From NCBI GenBank assembly GCA_025356275.1, contig JANXUK010000112.1, positions 1-34,251 of the forward strand: a stretch of DNA of 34,251 nucleotides, read 5' to 3'. The DNA is from Sphingomonadales bacterium. Lineage in GTDB: Bacteria; Pseudomonadota; Alphaproteobacteria; Sphingomonadales; Sphingomonadaceae. The notes below the pieces were generated by a model. It was given only the letters and a program-made list of their open reading frames with translations, searched no databases and was not told where the DNA came from. Of this stretch, positions 26,484 through 34,251 are shown piece after piece. The first letter of the stretch is position 1. Every line of letters begins with the position of its first letter. The position numbers and the translations under genes were made by a program.

Positions 26484-27062
26484 TCAAGCGGCTTGTTGCG
26501 CGTCAGCTTCCGCCGGGAAGGGGAAACCGAACAGACGCAGCAATTCGCGCGCTTCGTCGTCAGTGTTTGCGGTGGTGGTCACGATGATATCCATGCCGCG
26601 CACCTTCTCGATCTGATCGTAGCTGATCTCCGGGAAGATGATCTGCTCTTTCAGGCCCATCGCGTAATTGCCGCGACCGTCGAAGCTCTTGGGATTGAGC
26701 CCGCGAAAATCCCGGATGCGCGGCATCGCGATGGTGACAAGGCGGTCGAGGAATTCATACATCCGCTCGCGGCGCAGCGTCACCTTGCAACCAATCGCCA
26801 TGCCCTCGCGCAGCTTGAACTGCGCGACGGACTTCTTGGCCTTGGTGATCACCGGCTTTTGACCTGCGATCAGCTCCATCTCAGCGGCCGCGATGGTGAC
26901 CTTCTTCTTGTCCTGCGTACCCTCGCCGACACCCATGTTGATCGTGATCTTCTCGATCCTGGGCACCTGCATGGCGTTGGTATAGCCGAACTTCTCGGTC
27001 ATCGCTTTCGCGATCTCGACGTCATACTTCGTCTTCAGACGCGGGGCGTAAGCTTCAACCAT
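26484..27062 (-). CDS. rplE: 50S ribosomal protein L5
   Basis: Binds 5S rRNA and contacts S13 across the subunit interface. 192 residues, slightly longer than E. coli. [38 protein letters not shown] and [19 protein letters not shown] are signature segments. Its first 8 bases overlap the 3' end of rplX, consistent with coupled translation. Confidence 0.98.
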   Translation of the reverse strand: MVEAYAPRLKTKYDVEIAKAMTEKFGYTNAMQVPRIEKITINMGVGEGTQDKKKVTIAAAEMELIAGQKPVITKAKKSVAQFKLREGMAIGCKVTLRRERMYEFLDRLVTIAMPRIRDFRGLNPKSFDGRGNYAMGLKEQIIFPEISYDQIEKVRGMDIIVTTTANTDDEARELLRLFGFPFPAEADAQQAA

Positions 27063-27375
27063 CGATCGTCTCCCCGGACTTTACCGCAATGCGCAGCTTC
27101 TTGCCATCTCTGGTCTCGAACCGAACGCGCGTGGCCTTGCCGGTCTTGGGATCGGCCAGGCCGACCTTGGAAATCGCCATCGGCGCCTCGCGGCGGTCGA
27201 TGCCGCCCTGCGGAGCGGCCTGGGTCGGCTTGCGGTGACGCGCAGCGACGTTAACGCCGGCGACCAGCACCTTGCCGTCCTTGGGCATCACGGCCAGAAC
27301 CGTGCCGGTGCGGCCCTTGTCCTTGCCCGAGCGGACGACAACGCTGTCGCCCTTCTTGATTTTTGCGGCCGACAT
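27055..27375 (-). CDS. rplX: 50S ribosomal protein L24
   Basis: Early-assembly protein that nucleates large-subunit folding. 106 residues. The KOW motif [20 protein letters not shown] is at the N-terminus and [20 protein letters not shown] follows. It overlaps the rplN stop by one base and rplE by eight, so three genes in a row are translationally linked. Confidence 0.98.
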   Translation of the reverse strand: MSAAKIKKGDSVVVRSGKDKGRTGTVLAVMPKDGKVLVAGVNVAARHRKPTQAAPQGGIDRREAPMAISKVGLADPKTGKATRVRFETRDGKKLRIAVKSGETIDG

Positions 27376-27743
27376 TACAGCACCTCCGGCGCAAGGCTGA
27401 TGATCTTCATGAAACCGCGCGCGCGCAGCTCACGGACCACCGGGCCAAAGATACGGGTGCCGATCGGCTCCTCGTTCTTGTTGATCAGCACCGCGGCATT
27501 GCTGTCAAAGCGGATCACCGAGCCATCGGCGCGGCGCACATCCTTGCGGGTGCGCACGATGACGGCGCGATGAACGTCGCCCTTCTTGACCTTGGCGCGC
27601 GGCTGCGCCTCCTTGATCGACACCACGATAATGTCGCCCACGCCGGCCACCCGGCGCTTAGATCCGCCCAGCACCTTGATGCACTGGACGCGCTTGGCGC
27701 CGCTGTTGTCAGCGACATCAAGCTGGGATTGCATCTGGATCAT
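27375..27743 (-). CDS. rplN: 50S ribosomal protein L14
   Basis: Large-subunit interface protein. 122 residues, exactly the usual length. [40 protein letters not shown] and [13 protein letters not shown] are strongly conserved. It is preceded by a 120-base gap from rpsQ that holds a RIME-like palindrome, the longest spacer inside the S10-spc block apart from rpsJ-rplC. Confidence 0.98.
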   Translation of the reverse strand: MIQMQSQLDVADNSGAKRVQCIKVLGGSKRRVAGVGDIIVVSIKEAQPRAKVKKGDVHRAVIVRTRKDVRRADGSVIRFDSNAAVLINKNEEPIGTRIFGPVVRELRARGFMKIISLAPEVL

Positions 27744-27816
27744 CGATCCGCTTCCTTCTCAATGGCTTGCCGGAACACAACGCCCGGCAGTTCCAAAATC
27801 AGATTCTTCGCTGGTC

Positions 27817-27860
27817 GTATCGCGGGCGGCAAAACCGGTTCCCACTTTTTCCTGCGATAC
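27817..27860 (-). repeat. RIME-like intergenic palindrome, copy 2, between rpsQ and rplN
   Basis: GTATCGC (27817-27823) pairs with GCGATAC (27854-27860). On the minus strand the interior has GTGGGAACCGGTTTTGCC, matching the GTGGG-CCGGTTTT core of the 22603-22648 element in the opposite orientation. It sits in the transcribed spacer between two ribosomal genes and starts three bases after the rpsQ stop, where it would form an RNA hairpin. Confidence 0.65.
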
Positions 27861-27863
27861 TCC

Positions 27864-28133
27864 TTAAACGTCAGCTTCCACCGCGGCCATCTTGCCCGCC
27901 TGAACCCGGTCGATCACCTTCCAGGTCTTCAGCTTGGACATCGGCCGGGTTTCCTCGATCCGCACCACTTCGCCGGTGTGGAAAGTGTTTTCCTCGTCAT
28001 GCGCGTGGTACTTCTTCGAGCGGCGGATGATCTTCCCGTACATCGGGTGCTTCACCTTCCGCTCGACCTTGACCACCACGGTCTTGTCGGTCTTGTCCGA
28101 GACGATGGTCCCGACCAGAATACGCTTTGGCAT
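27864..28133 (-). CDS. rpsQ: 30S ribosomal protein S17
   Basis: Small-subunit OB-fold protein that starts 16S rRNA assembly. 89 residues, normal length. [20 protein letters not shown] and [19 protein letters not shown] are conserved. It is the last gene of the classical S10 operon; the palindrome-containing gap follows it. Confidence 0.98.
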   Translation of the reverse strand: MPKRILVGTIVSDKTDKTVVVKVERKVKHPMYGKIIRRSKKYHAHDEENTFHTGEVVRIEETRPMSKLKTWKVIDRVQAGKMAAVEADV

Positions 28134-28142
28134 GGTGGTTCC

Positions 28143-28346
28143 TTATGCCTTTGACGGCTGCGACCGTTGGGTCTGCAGCGTTTTGATCCGGGCGATGTCG
28201 CGGCGCACTTCACGAATGCGGGCGGGACGCTCGAGCTGATTGGTTGCCGCCTGAAAGCGCAGGTTAAAGGCCTCGCGCTTGAGGTCGCCGAGGTCACCGG
28301 CGAGCTGATCGTCGGTCTTGGCGCGCATATCTTCGATCTTGGCCAT
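28143..28346 (-). CDS. rpmC: 50S ribosomal protein L29
   Basis: Small helical protein at the tunnel exit, part of the docking site for signal recognition particle and trigger factor. 67 residues. ATG 28346 is favoured over ATG 28349 because GGGAGG lies six bases before it; it overlaps the rplP stop by one base. [20 protein letters not shown] and [14 protein letters not shown] are the signature. Confidence 0.97.
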   Translation of the reverse strand: MAKIEDMRAKTDDQLAGDLGDLKREAFNLRFQAATNQLERPARIREVRRDIARIKTLQTQRSQPSKA

Positions 28347-28780
28347 CATTCGCCTCCCAAGTGGCTGGTGTCGCCGAGGCGGGCAACGACCTTGGTGCGG
28401 ATCGGCAGCTTCATCGCGGCGCGGCTGAATGCCTCGGCCGCGATCGGGCCGCTGACGCCGTCCAGCTCGAACAGGATGCGGCCCGGTTTCACCCGCGCAG
28501 CCCAGTATTCTATCGCGCCCTTGCCCTTGCCCTGACGGACCTCAGCGGGCTTCTTGGTAACGGGGACATCGGGGAACACCCGAATCCACAAACGCCCCTG
28601 ACGCTTCATGTGACGGGTGATCGCGCGGCGAGCCGCCTCGATCTGCCGCGCGGTGATCCGCTCGGGCTCCATCGCCTTCAGACCATACGAGCCGAAATTC
28701 AGCTCGGTCCCGCCCTTGGCGTCGCCCTTGATCCGACCCTTGAAGGTCTTGCGGAACTTGCTTTTCTTGGGTTGCAGCAT
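28346..28780 (-). CDS. rplP: 50S ribosomal protein L16
   Basis: Large-subunit protein by the A-site tRNA. 144 residues, normal length. [39 protein letters not shown], and [20 protein letters not shown] are conserved. The conserved arginine that is hydroxylated in some bacteria lies in the [10 protein letters not shown] to [10 protein letters not shown] region. Located between rpsC and rpmC as usual. Confidence 0.98.
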   Translation of the reverse strand: MLQPKKSKFRKTFKGRIKGDAKGGTELNFGSYGLKAMEPERITARQIEAARRAITRHMKRQGRLWIRVFPDVPVTKKPAEVRQGKGKGAIEYWAARVKPGRILFELDGVSGPIAAEAFSRAAMKLPIRTKVVARLGDTSHLGGE

Positions 28781-28791
28781 GATCTCTTACC

Positions 28792-29487
28792 TCAGCGAGC
28801 CGGACGGACGCCGGAGGTTTGCGCCTCCATCATCAGCCGGTCCTGCGCCATTGGATCATGACCAAGGATTTCGCCCTTGAAGATCCAGCACTTGATGCCG
28901 ATGATGCCATAGGCGGTCAGCGCCTCGACATCGGCGTAATCGATATGCGCGCGCAGCGTGTGCAGCGGCACCCGGCCCTCACGGTACCATTCGACACGGG
29001 CGATTTCCGCTCCGCCCAACCGGCCGCCGCAGGTGATCTTGATGCCCTCGGCGCCAAGACGCAGCGCCGATTGCACCGCGCGCTTCATCGCGCGGCGGAA
29101 CGCCACGCGGCGAACCAGTTGATCGGCGATGCCCTGTGCAACCAGGCGCGCATCGATCTCGGGCTTGCGGATTTCGACGATGTTGAGCTTGACGTCGCTC
29201 TTGGTCATCTTGGCGAGCTGGCTGCGCAGCTTCTCGATGTCGGCGCCCTTCTTACCGATGATCACACCGGGGCGCGCGGCATAGATAGACACGCGGCACA
29301 GCTTGGCCGGACGCTCGATCACCACCTTGGAGATCGCCGCCTGGGGCAGCGTTTCCATGATGAATTTGCGCATCTTGAGGTCTTCCTCAAGCATGCCGGC
29401 ATAGCTGCGCCCTTCGGCGTACCAGCGGCTGTCCCAGGTGCGGTTGATCTGCAGGCGCAGACCGATGGGGTTGCTTTTATGACCCAT
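28792..29487 (-). CDS. rpsC: 30S ribosomal protein S3
   Basis: Small-subunit protein at the mRNA entry channel. 231 residues, normal length. [20 protein letters not shown] starts the protein; the KH motif is [37 protein letters not shown] is the C-domain signature. Starts three bases after rplV ends. Confidence 0.98.
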   Translation of the reverse strand: MGHKSNPIGLRLQINRTWDSRWYAEGRSYAGMLEEDLKMRKFIMETLPQAAISKVVIERPAKLCRVSIYAARPGVIIGKKGADIEKLRSQLAKMTKSDVKLNIVEIRKPEIDARLVAQGIADQLVRRVAFRRAMKRAVQSALRLGAEGIKITCGGRLGGAEIARVEWYREGRVPLHTLRAHIDYADVEALTAYGIIGIKCWIFKGEILGHDPMAQDRLMMEAQTSGVRPAR

Positions 29488-29490
29488 GGC

Positions 29491-29880
29491 TCAGGCCTCC
29501 CCGCTCTGTTCGGTGACTTCGCGGACCACGATGCGCAGCCGGCTGAAGGGTTTGAGGATGCGGGTCGACTTGCCGCGACCGCGCGTATGAAAGCGCTTCA
29601 TGGTGATCGACTTGCCGACGCTGGCCTCGGCGACGACCAGCGCGTCTACGTCAAGGTTATGGTTGTTCTCGGCATTGGCGATCGCGGAGGCGAGCACCTT
29701 GCGCGCGTCAACCGCCATCGCCTTGGTGGAGAAGGACAGGATGTTCATCGCATCCCCAACCTTCTTGCCGCGAATGAGGCCCGCGACCAGGTTCAGCTTT
29801 TGCGCCGAACCACGGATCTGCGTGCCAACCGACAGCGCTTCCTTGTCGCCTACCCGGCGCGGAGATGATGCTTTGCCCAT
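29491..29880 (-). CDS. rplV: 50S ribosomal protein L22
   Basis: Lines the exit tunnel and touches macrolides. 129 residues, with a slightly long N-terminus ([20 protein letters not shown]) before the core IRGSAQKLNLVAGLIRGKKV. The tunnel hairpin is SITMKRFHTRGRGKSTRILK. Overlaps the rpsS stop by one base. Confidence 0.98.
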   Translation of the reverse strand: MGKASSPRRVGDKEALSVGTQIRGSAQKLNLVAGLIRGKKVGDAMNILSFSTKAMAVDARKVLASAIANAENNHNLDVDALVVAEASVGKSITMKRFHTRGRGKSTRILKPFSRLRIVVREVTEQSGEA

Positions 29881-30158
29881 CAGCGCTTGCCCTTCTTGTC
29901 GGCGGCGTGGCCGGGAAACGTGCGCGTCGGCGCAAATTCACCCAGCTTGTGACCCACCATGTCCTCGTTGACCGAGACCGGGATGAATTTGTGCCCATTG
30001 TGGACGCTGAAGGTCAGGCCGACAAATTGCGGCAGGATCGTCGAGCGACGCGACCAGGTCTTGATCGGGCCGGTACGGCTGGCGCCATCCTGCGCCACCT
30101 CGGCCTTTTTGAGCAGGTGCAGGTCGACGAACGGACCTTTCCATACGGAACGAGCCAT
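29880..30158 (-). CDS. rpsS: 30S ribosomal protein S19
   Basis: Small-subunit head protein that pairs with S13. 92 residues, normal length. [20 protein letters not shown] and [20 protein letters not shown] are hallmark segments. Starts six bases after rplB ends. Confidence 0.98.
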   Translation of the reverse strand: MARSVWKGPFVDLHLLKKAEVAQDGASRTGPIKTWSRRSTILPQFVGLTFSVHNGHKFIPVSVNEDMVGHKLGEFAPTRTFPGHAADKKGKR

Positions 30159-30164
30159 GGCCCT

Positions 30165-31001
30165 TTACCTCTTCTTCTTGGCGTGACGCGAACGGATGAT
30201 GTACTGATCCGTCGCCTTGTTGTTGCGGGTGCGGGCACCCTTGGTCGGCTTACCCCAAGGGGTAACCGGATGACGTCCGCCCGAGGTCCGGCCTTCGCCG
30301 CCGCCATGCGGGTGATCGACCGGGTTCTTGGCCACACCGCGGGTCAGCGGGCGCTTGCCCATCCACCGGCCACGACCGGCCTTCGCCAGGTTCTGGTTGG
30401 CATTGTCGGGGTTGGAAACCGCGCCCACCGTACCCATGCAATCGCCGCGCACATAACGCTGCTCGCCCGAGTTCAGCCGCACGATAACCATGCCGCGATC
30501 ACGCCCGACGACCTGCACATAGGTGCCCGCCGAACGCGCGATCTGCGCGCCCTTGCCCGGCTTCATCTCGACGTTGTGGATGATCGTGCCGACCGGCATC
30601 TGGCTCAGCAGCATCGCGTTGCCCGGCTTGACGTCGGTTTTCTCGCCGGCGACGACGCTGTCACCAACCGCTAGGCGCTGCGGCGCGATGATATAGGTCT
30701 GCTCACCGTCCGCATATTTTACCAGCGCGATGAAGGCGGTGCGGTTGGGATCATATTCCAGCCGCTCGACCGTGGCAGGCTGATCCCATTTCCGGCGCTT
30801 GAAATCGATGAAGCGATAGGACTGCTTGTGACCGCCGGCGATCCCGCGCGAGGTGACATGGCCCTTGTTGTTGCGCCCGCCGCTCTTGCTCTTGCCTTCG
30901 GTCAGCGCCTTGACGGGCTTGCCCTTCCACAGCGACGATTTGTCGACCAAGATCAGGCCGCGGCGTGCGGGGCTGGTCGGGTTATATGATTTGAGTGCCA
31001 T
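30165..31001 (-). CDS. rplB: 50S ribosomal protein L2
   Basis: Highly conserved protein at the peptidyl transferase centre and subunit interface. 278 residues, normal length. [20 protein letters not shown] and the C-terminal [20 protein letters not shown] with the conserved functional histidine are clear. Ten bases separate it from rplW. Confidence 0.98.
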   Translation of the reverse strand: MALKSYNPTSPARRGLILVDKSSLWKGKPVKALTEGKSKSGGRNNKGHVTSRGIAGGHKQSYRFIDFKRRKWDQPATVERLEYDPNRTAFIALVKYADGEQTYIIAPQRLAVGDSVVAGEKTDVKPGNAMLLSQMPVGTIIHNVEMKPGKGAQIARSAGTYVQVVGRDRGMVIVRLNSGEQRYVRGDCMGTVGAVSNPDNANQNLAKAGRGRWMGKRPLTRGVAKNPVDHPHGGGEGRTSGGRHPVTPWGKPTKGARTRNNKATDQYIIRSRHAKKKR

Positions 31002-31011
31002 CGTTCCGCCC

Positions 31012-31326
31012 TCAGATACCGCTGGTGACGTCGATGGACTGGCCTTCGGCCAGCGTCACGATCGCCTTTTTCACATCGGAACGCTTGTAGGGCTTGCCCT
31101 TCCAGCGCTTGGTCTTGCCCTTCTGGACCAGCGTGTTCACGCCGATCACCTTGACCGAAAACAGCGCTTCGACCGCTGCCTTGATCTCGGGCTTGGTCGC
31201 CTTGTCGGCCACCTTGAACACTACGGCATTATGCTCGGAAAGCAGGGTCGCCTTCTCGGTGATGTGCGGCGCGACGATCACGTCATAATGACGGGTGTCG
31301 ACACCATCCGCTTTAACCTTAGCCAT
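31012..31326 (-). CDS. rplW: 50S ribosomal protein L23
   Basis: Tunnel-exit protein that docks trigger factor, SRP and SecYEG. 104 residues from ATG 31326, which follows GGAGG at ten bases; the frame is open upstream to 31359 but that part lies inside rplD and is unlike L23. [20 protein letters not shown] and [20 protein letters not shown] are conserved. The start overlaps the rplD end by eight bases. Confidence 0.97.
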   Translation of the reverse strand: MAKVKADGVDTRHYDVIVAPHITEKATLLSEHNAVVFKVADKATKPEIKAAVEALFSVKVIGVNTLVQKGKTKRWKGKPYKRSDVKKAIVTLAEGQSIDVTSGI

Positions 31327-31945
31327 GGAAACGCGCCTCCAACTTTTCGACAGCGGCACGCGTCAGCACCAGCGTATCATGCTTGAGGATGTCATAGACA
31401 TTGGCGCCAACCGCCGGCAGCACGTTGATGCCCACCAGATTGCCGGCGGCGCGCGCAAATCCCGCGTTCACCGCCTCACCGTCGATCACCAGCACCTTGC
31501 CGGCCAGACCCGCCTTGGCGAAGGTGGCGGCGAGCGCCTTGGTCTTGGCCTCGGTAATGTCCAGCGTATCAACCACAATCAACCCGGCCTTCGCCTTGGA
31601 CGAAAGCGCCATCTTCAGCCCCAGCGCGCGAACCTTCTTGTTCAGCGAGATGTCGAAAGTGCGCAGGCGAGGCCCGTGCGCCTTGCCGCCGCCGATGAAG
31701 ATCGGAGCAGCGCGATCGCCGTGACGGGCGGTGCCGCCGCCCTTCTGGTTGCCGAACTTCTTGCCGGTGCGCGCAACGTCGCTGCGCTCACGAGCGGCGC
31801 GGGCGGTGCCGCGACGGTTCTCGAGCTGCCAGGTGACGACGCGGTGGAGGATGTCGGCACGCGGCTCAACGCCAAACACCGCATCATTGAGCTCGATATC
31901 GGCTTTCGAAGCCGAGCCATCGAGATTGAGGACCTTGACCTTCAT
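31319..31945 (-). CDS. rplD: 50S ribosomal protein L4
   Basis: Tunnel protein and, in gammaproteobacteria, S10-operon autoregulator. 208 residues, normal length. The tunnel loop [19 protein letters not shown] is intact, followed by [20 protein letters not shown]. Starts two bases after rplC ends. Whether it regulates this operon, perhaps through the structured rpsJ-rplC spacer, is not shown. Confidence 0.98.
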   Translation of the reverse strand: MKVKVLNLDGSASKADIELNDAVFGVEPRADILHRVVTWQLENRRGTARAARERSDVARTGKKFGNQKGGGTARHGDRAAPIFIGGGKAHGPRLRTFDISLNKKVRALGLKMALSSKAKAGLIVVDTLDITEAKTKALAATFAKAGLAGKVLVIDGEAVNAGFARAAGNLVGINVLPAVGANVYDILKHDTLVLTRAAVEKLEARFHG

Positions 31946-31947
31946 GT

Positions 31948-32709
31948 TCAGGCCTCCGATTCTTGCGCGGCGTCATCGGCAGCAGGCACGGTATCAACCG
32001 CCACCGGCTCGATTACCGTCTCGTTGCTATTCGCCGCCTGCTTGACCGCACCGGGGTACGGCGCGTCGGCATGGGCGTCGACCTTGACCGCGTCGCGGAC
32101 CAGCAGCCAGCCGTTCTTCGCGCCGGGCACCGAGCCCTTGACGAAGATCAACCCGCGCTGATCATCGGTACGGACGACTTCGAGGTTTTGTTGGGTACGC
32201 TGCTTGTCACCCATGTGTCCGGCCATCTTCTTGTTCTTGAAGACGCGGCCCGGATCCTGCCGCTGACCGGTCGAACCGAGTGCACGATGGCTGATCGAGA
32301 CGCCGTGGGTGGCGCGCATGCCGCCGAAACCCCAGCGCTTCATACCACCCTGAAAGCCCTTGCCCTGGGTGTGACCCGAGATGTCGACCAGCTGACCGGT
32401 GACAAAATGCGAGGCAGCGATCGTGGCGCCAACCTCAAGCACGGCATCATCGGCCACGCGGAATTCGGCGACCTGCGCCTTCAAAGGCACCTCGGCCTTG
32501 GCGAAATGCTCACGCTGCGGCTTGGCAGTGTTCTTCTGCTTGGCGGTGCCCGCACCCAGCTGCAGCGCGACATAGCCGTCACGCTCGCGGTCGCGAACCA
32601 TTACCACCTGGCAATCTTCCAGCGACAGCACGGTAACCGGCACATGCCGACCGTCCTGCTGGAACAAGCGGGTCATCCCCACCTTCTTGGCGATCACGCC
32701 AGTGCGCAT
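31948..32709 (-). CDS. rplC: 50S ribosomal protein L3 with acidic C-terminal tail
   Basis: Early-assembly protein near the peptidyl transferase centre. 253 residues from ATG 32709, which follows GAGGAG at seven bases; the frame is open to 32763 but those residues are unlike L3. [38 protein letters not shown] and [20 protein letters not shown] are conserved. The last ~45 residues (from about [10 protein letters not shown]) are an extension ending in acidic [12 protein letters not shown], absent from the ~209-residue E. coli protein. Confidence 0.97.
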   Translation of the reverse strand: MRTGVIAKKVGMTRLFQQDGRHVPVTVLSLEDCQVVMVRDRERDGYVALQLGAGTAKQKNTAKPQREHFAKAEVPLKAQVAEFRVADDAVLEVGATIAASHFVTGQLVDISGHTQGKGFQGGMKRWGFGGMRATHGVSISHRALGSTGQRQDPGRVFKNKKMAGHMGDKQRTQQNLEVVRTDDQRGLIFVKGSVPGAKNGWLLVRDAVKVDAHADAPYPGAVKQAANSNETVIEPVAVDTVPAADDAAQESEA

Positions 32710-32789
32710 GATCATACTCCTCAATCGCAGAGGCCTGGCGCGGGACAATCCCCGCACAGGCATGCCAAACCCTGATTATGTAGAACGAG

Positions 32790-32839
32790 CCCCGTCCGGG
32801 CTGAATGCCTCAGGCCCAAAGGCCGGAAGCGAGACGGGG
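32790..32839 (-). other. Structured RNA candidate in the rpsJ-rplC spacer
   Basis: Within the 188-base gap 32710-32897, CCCCGTC (32790-32796) pairs with GACGGGG (32833-32839). Inside, GGGCTGA pairs with TCAGGCCC with one bulge. A further small hairpin, CCGGT-TCAT-ACCGG (minus sense), lies at 32849-32862. No T run follows on the minus strand. The nested stems and the position between the first two S10-operon genes suggest a leader-type RNA that might bind a ribosomal protein. Confidence 0.45.
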
Positions 32840-32897
32840 GACGCTTGCCCGGTATGAACCGGAGGTATCCCAGTGTCGTATCGAGAACCGTGCCGGC

Positions 32898-33209
<312 letters not shown>

Positions 33210-33263
33210 GTCTAAACTACCGATGAGAAAGAGCCATCCGTTCCCCGGCCTAAGCCGATCCAA

Positions 33264-33299
33264 CGGTTAAAAAAGCGATCAGAGCGGTTAAAAACCGAT
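33264..33299 (-). repeat. Imperfect tandem repeat between tuf and rpsJ
   Basis: On the minus strand GATCGGTTTTTAACCG and GATCGCTTTTTTAACCG follow each other with four bases between. They form two T runs directly after the tuf terminator stem, and may give it two release sites. A third partial copy (GGATCGGCTTA) follows. Confidence 0.5.
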
Positions 33300-33335
33300 C
33301 GCCGGGGGCGCGCCATCTCTGGCGAATCCCCGGCG
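33300..33335 (-). terminator. Rho-independent terminator after tuf
   Basis: CGCCGGGG (33300-33307) pairs with CCCCGGCG (33328-33335), and inside CGCCA (33311-33315) pairs with TGGCG (33320-33324). On the minus strand the stem is followed by ATCGGTTTTTAA. It lies 14 bases past the tuf stop and would limit read-through into rpsJ, which then needs its own promoter; I could not place that promoter with confidence. Confidence 0.7.
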
Positions 33336-33349
33336 GAGCGCGGCCTATA

Positions 33350-34251
<902 letters not shown>

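Noticed and set aside
32780..32845. Hammerhead-like ribozyme in the rpsJ-rplC spacer
   Set aside because: CTGAATGC and nearby GGAAGCGAGAC were considered, but the CUGANGA and GAAA core bases are not in the right arrangement on either strand.

Overview
This is a GC-rich chromosomal segment from an alphaproteobacterium, most likely a member of the Sphingomonadales (Sphingomonas-like). I infer this from the protein style (a ~100-residue zinc-free S14, an adenylate kinase with a four-cysteine LID, a long Gly/Arg-rich N-terminus on S5), from the mdh-sucD-sucA-sucB-lpdA cluster, and from two conserved hypothetical proteins that look typical of sphingomonads. No database search was run. The content is mostly core housekeeping. 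I see no CRISPR array, insertion sequence, prophage, rRNA or tRNA.

Left part (1-4284): the 5' tip of a minus-strand gene leaves the window at base 1. A 509-base non-coding stretch follows, then on the plus strand a membrane-anchored SleB-type cell wall hydrolase, a 103-residue hypothetical protein, and a membrane-bound GGDEF-EAL cyclic-di-GMP enzyme. The last two genes are each preceded by the same 15-base motif (TTTACATCSGTAACC).

Central metabolism (4285-12345): a 371-base gap holding two large hairpins and a possible Fur-like operator leads into mdh, sucD, sucA, sucB and lpdA. These encode malate dehydrogenase, the alpha subunit of succinyl-CoA ligase and the whole 2-oxoglutarate dehydrogenase complex. 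The usual sucD partner, sucC, is not in the window.

Small accessory block (12371-16851): a secreted Cys-containing hypothetical protein (minus) is divergent from a luciferase-like flavin oxidoreductase and a sterol-desaturase-family membrane protein (plus). The latter overlaps tail-to-tail with a secreted S9A prolyl oligopeptidase (minus).

Ribosomal super-cluster (16876-34251, all minus): read in its own direction it runs tuf (cut by the window end), rpsJ-rplC-rplD-rplW-rplB-rpsS-rplV-rpsC-rplP-rpmC-rpsQ-rplN-rplX-rplE-rpsN-rpsH-rplF-rplR-rpsE-rpmD, then an inserted acyltransferase gene, then rplO-secY-adk-rpsM-rpsK-rpoA-rplQ and a strong terminator. It supplies the ribosome, the Sec translocon core and the RNA polymerase alpha subunit. 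The oddest part is the break between rpmD and rplO: a terminator-like hairpin, an OafA-type acyltransferase, and a 285-base spacer packed with four palindromes, followed by a plausible new promoter for rplO. A RIME-like palindrome also sits between rplN and rpsQ, and a structured 188-base spacer separates rpsJ from rplC. These non-coding elements, not a new protein system, are the most unusual content I can support.
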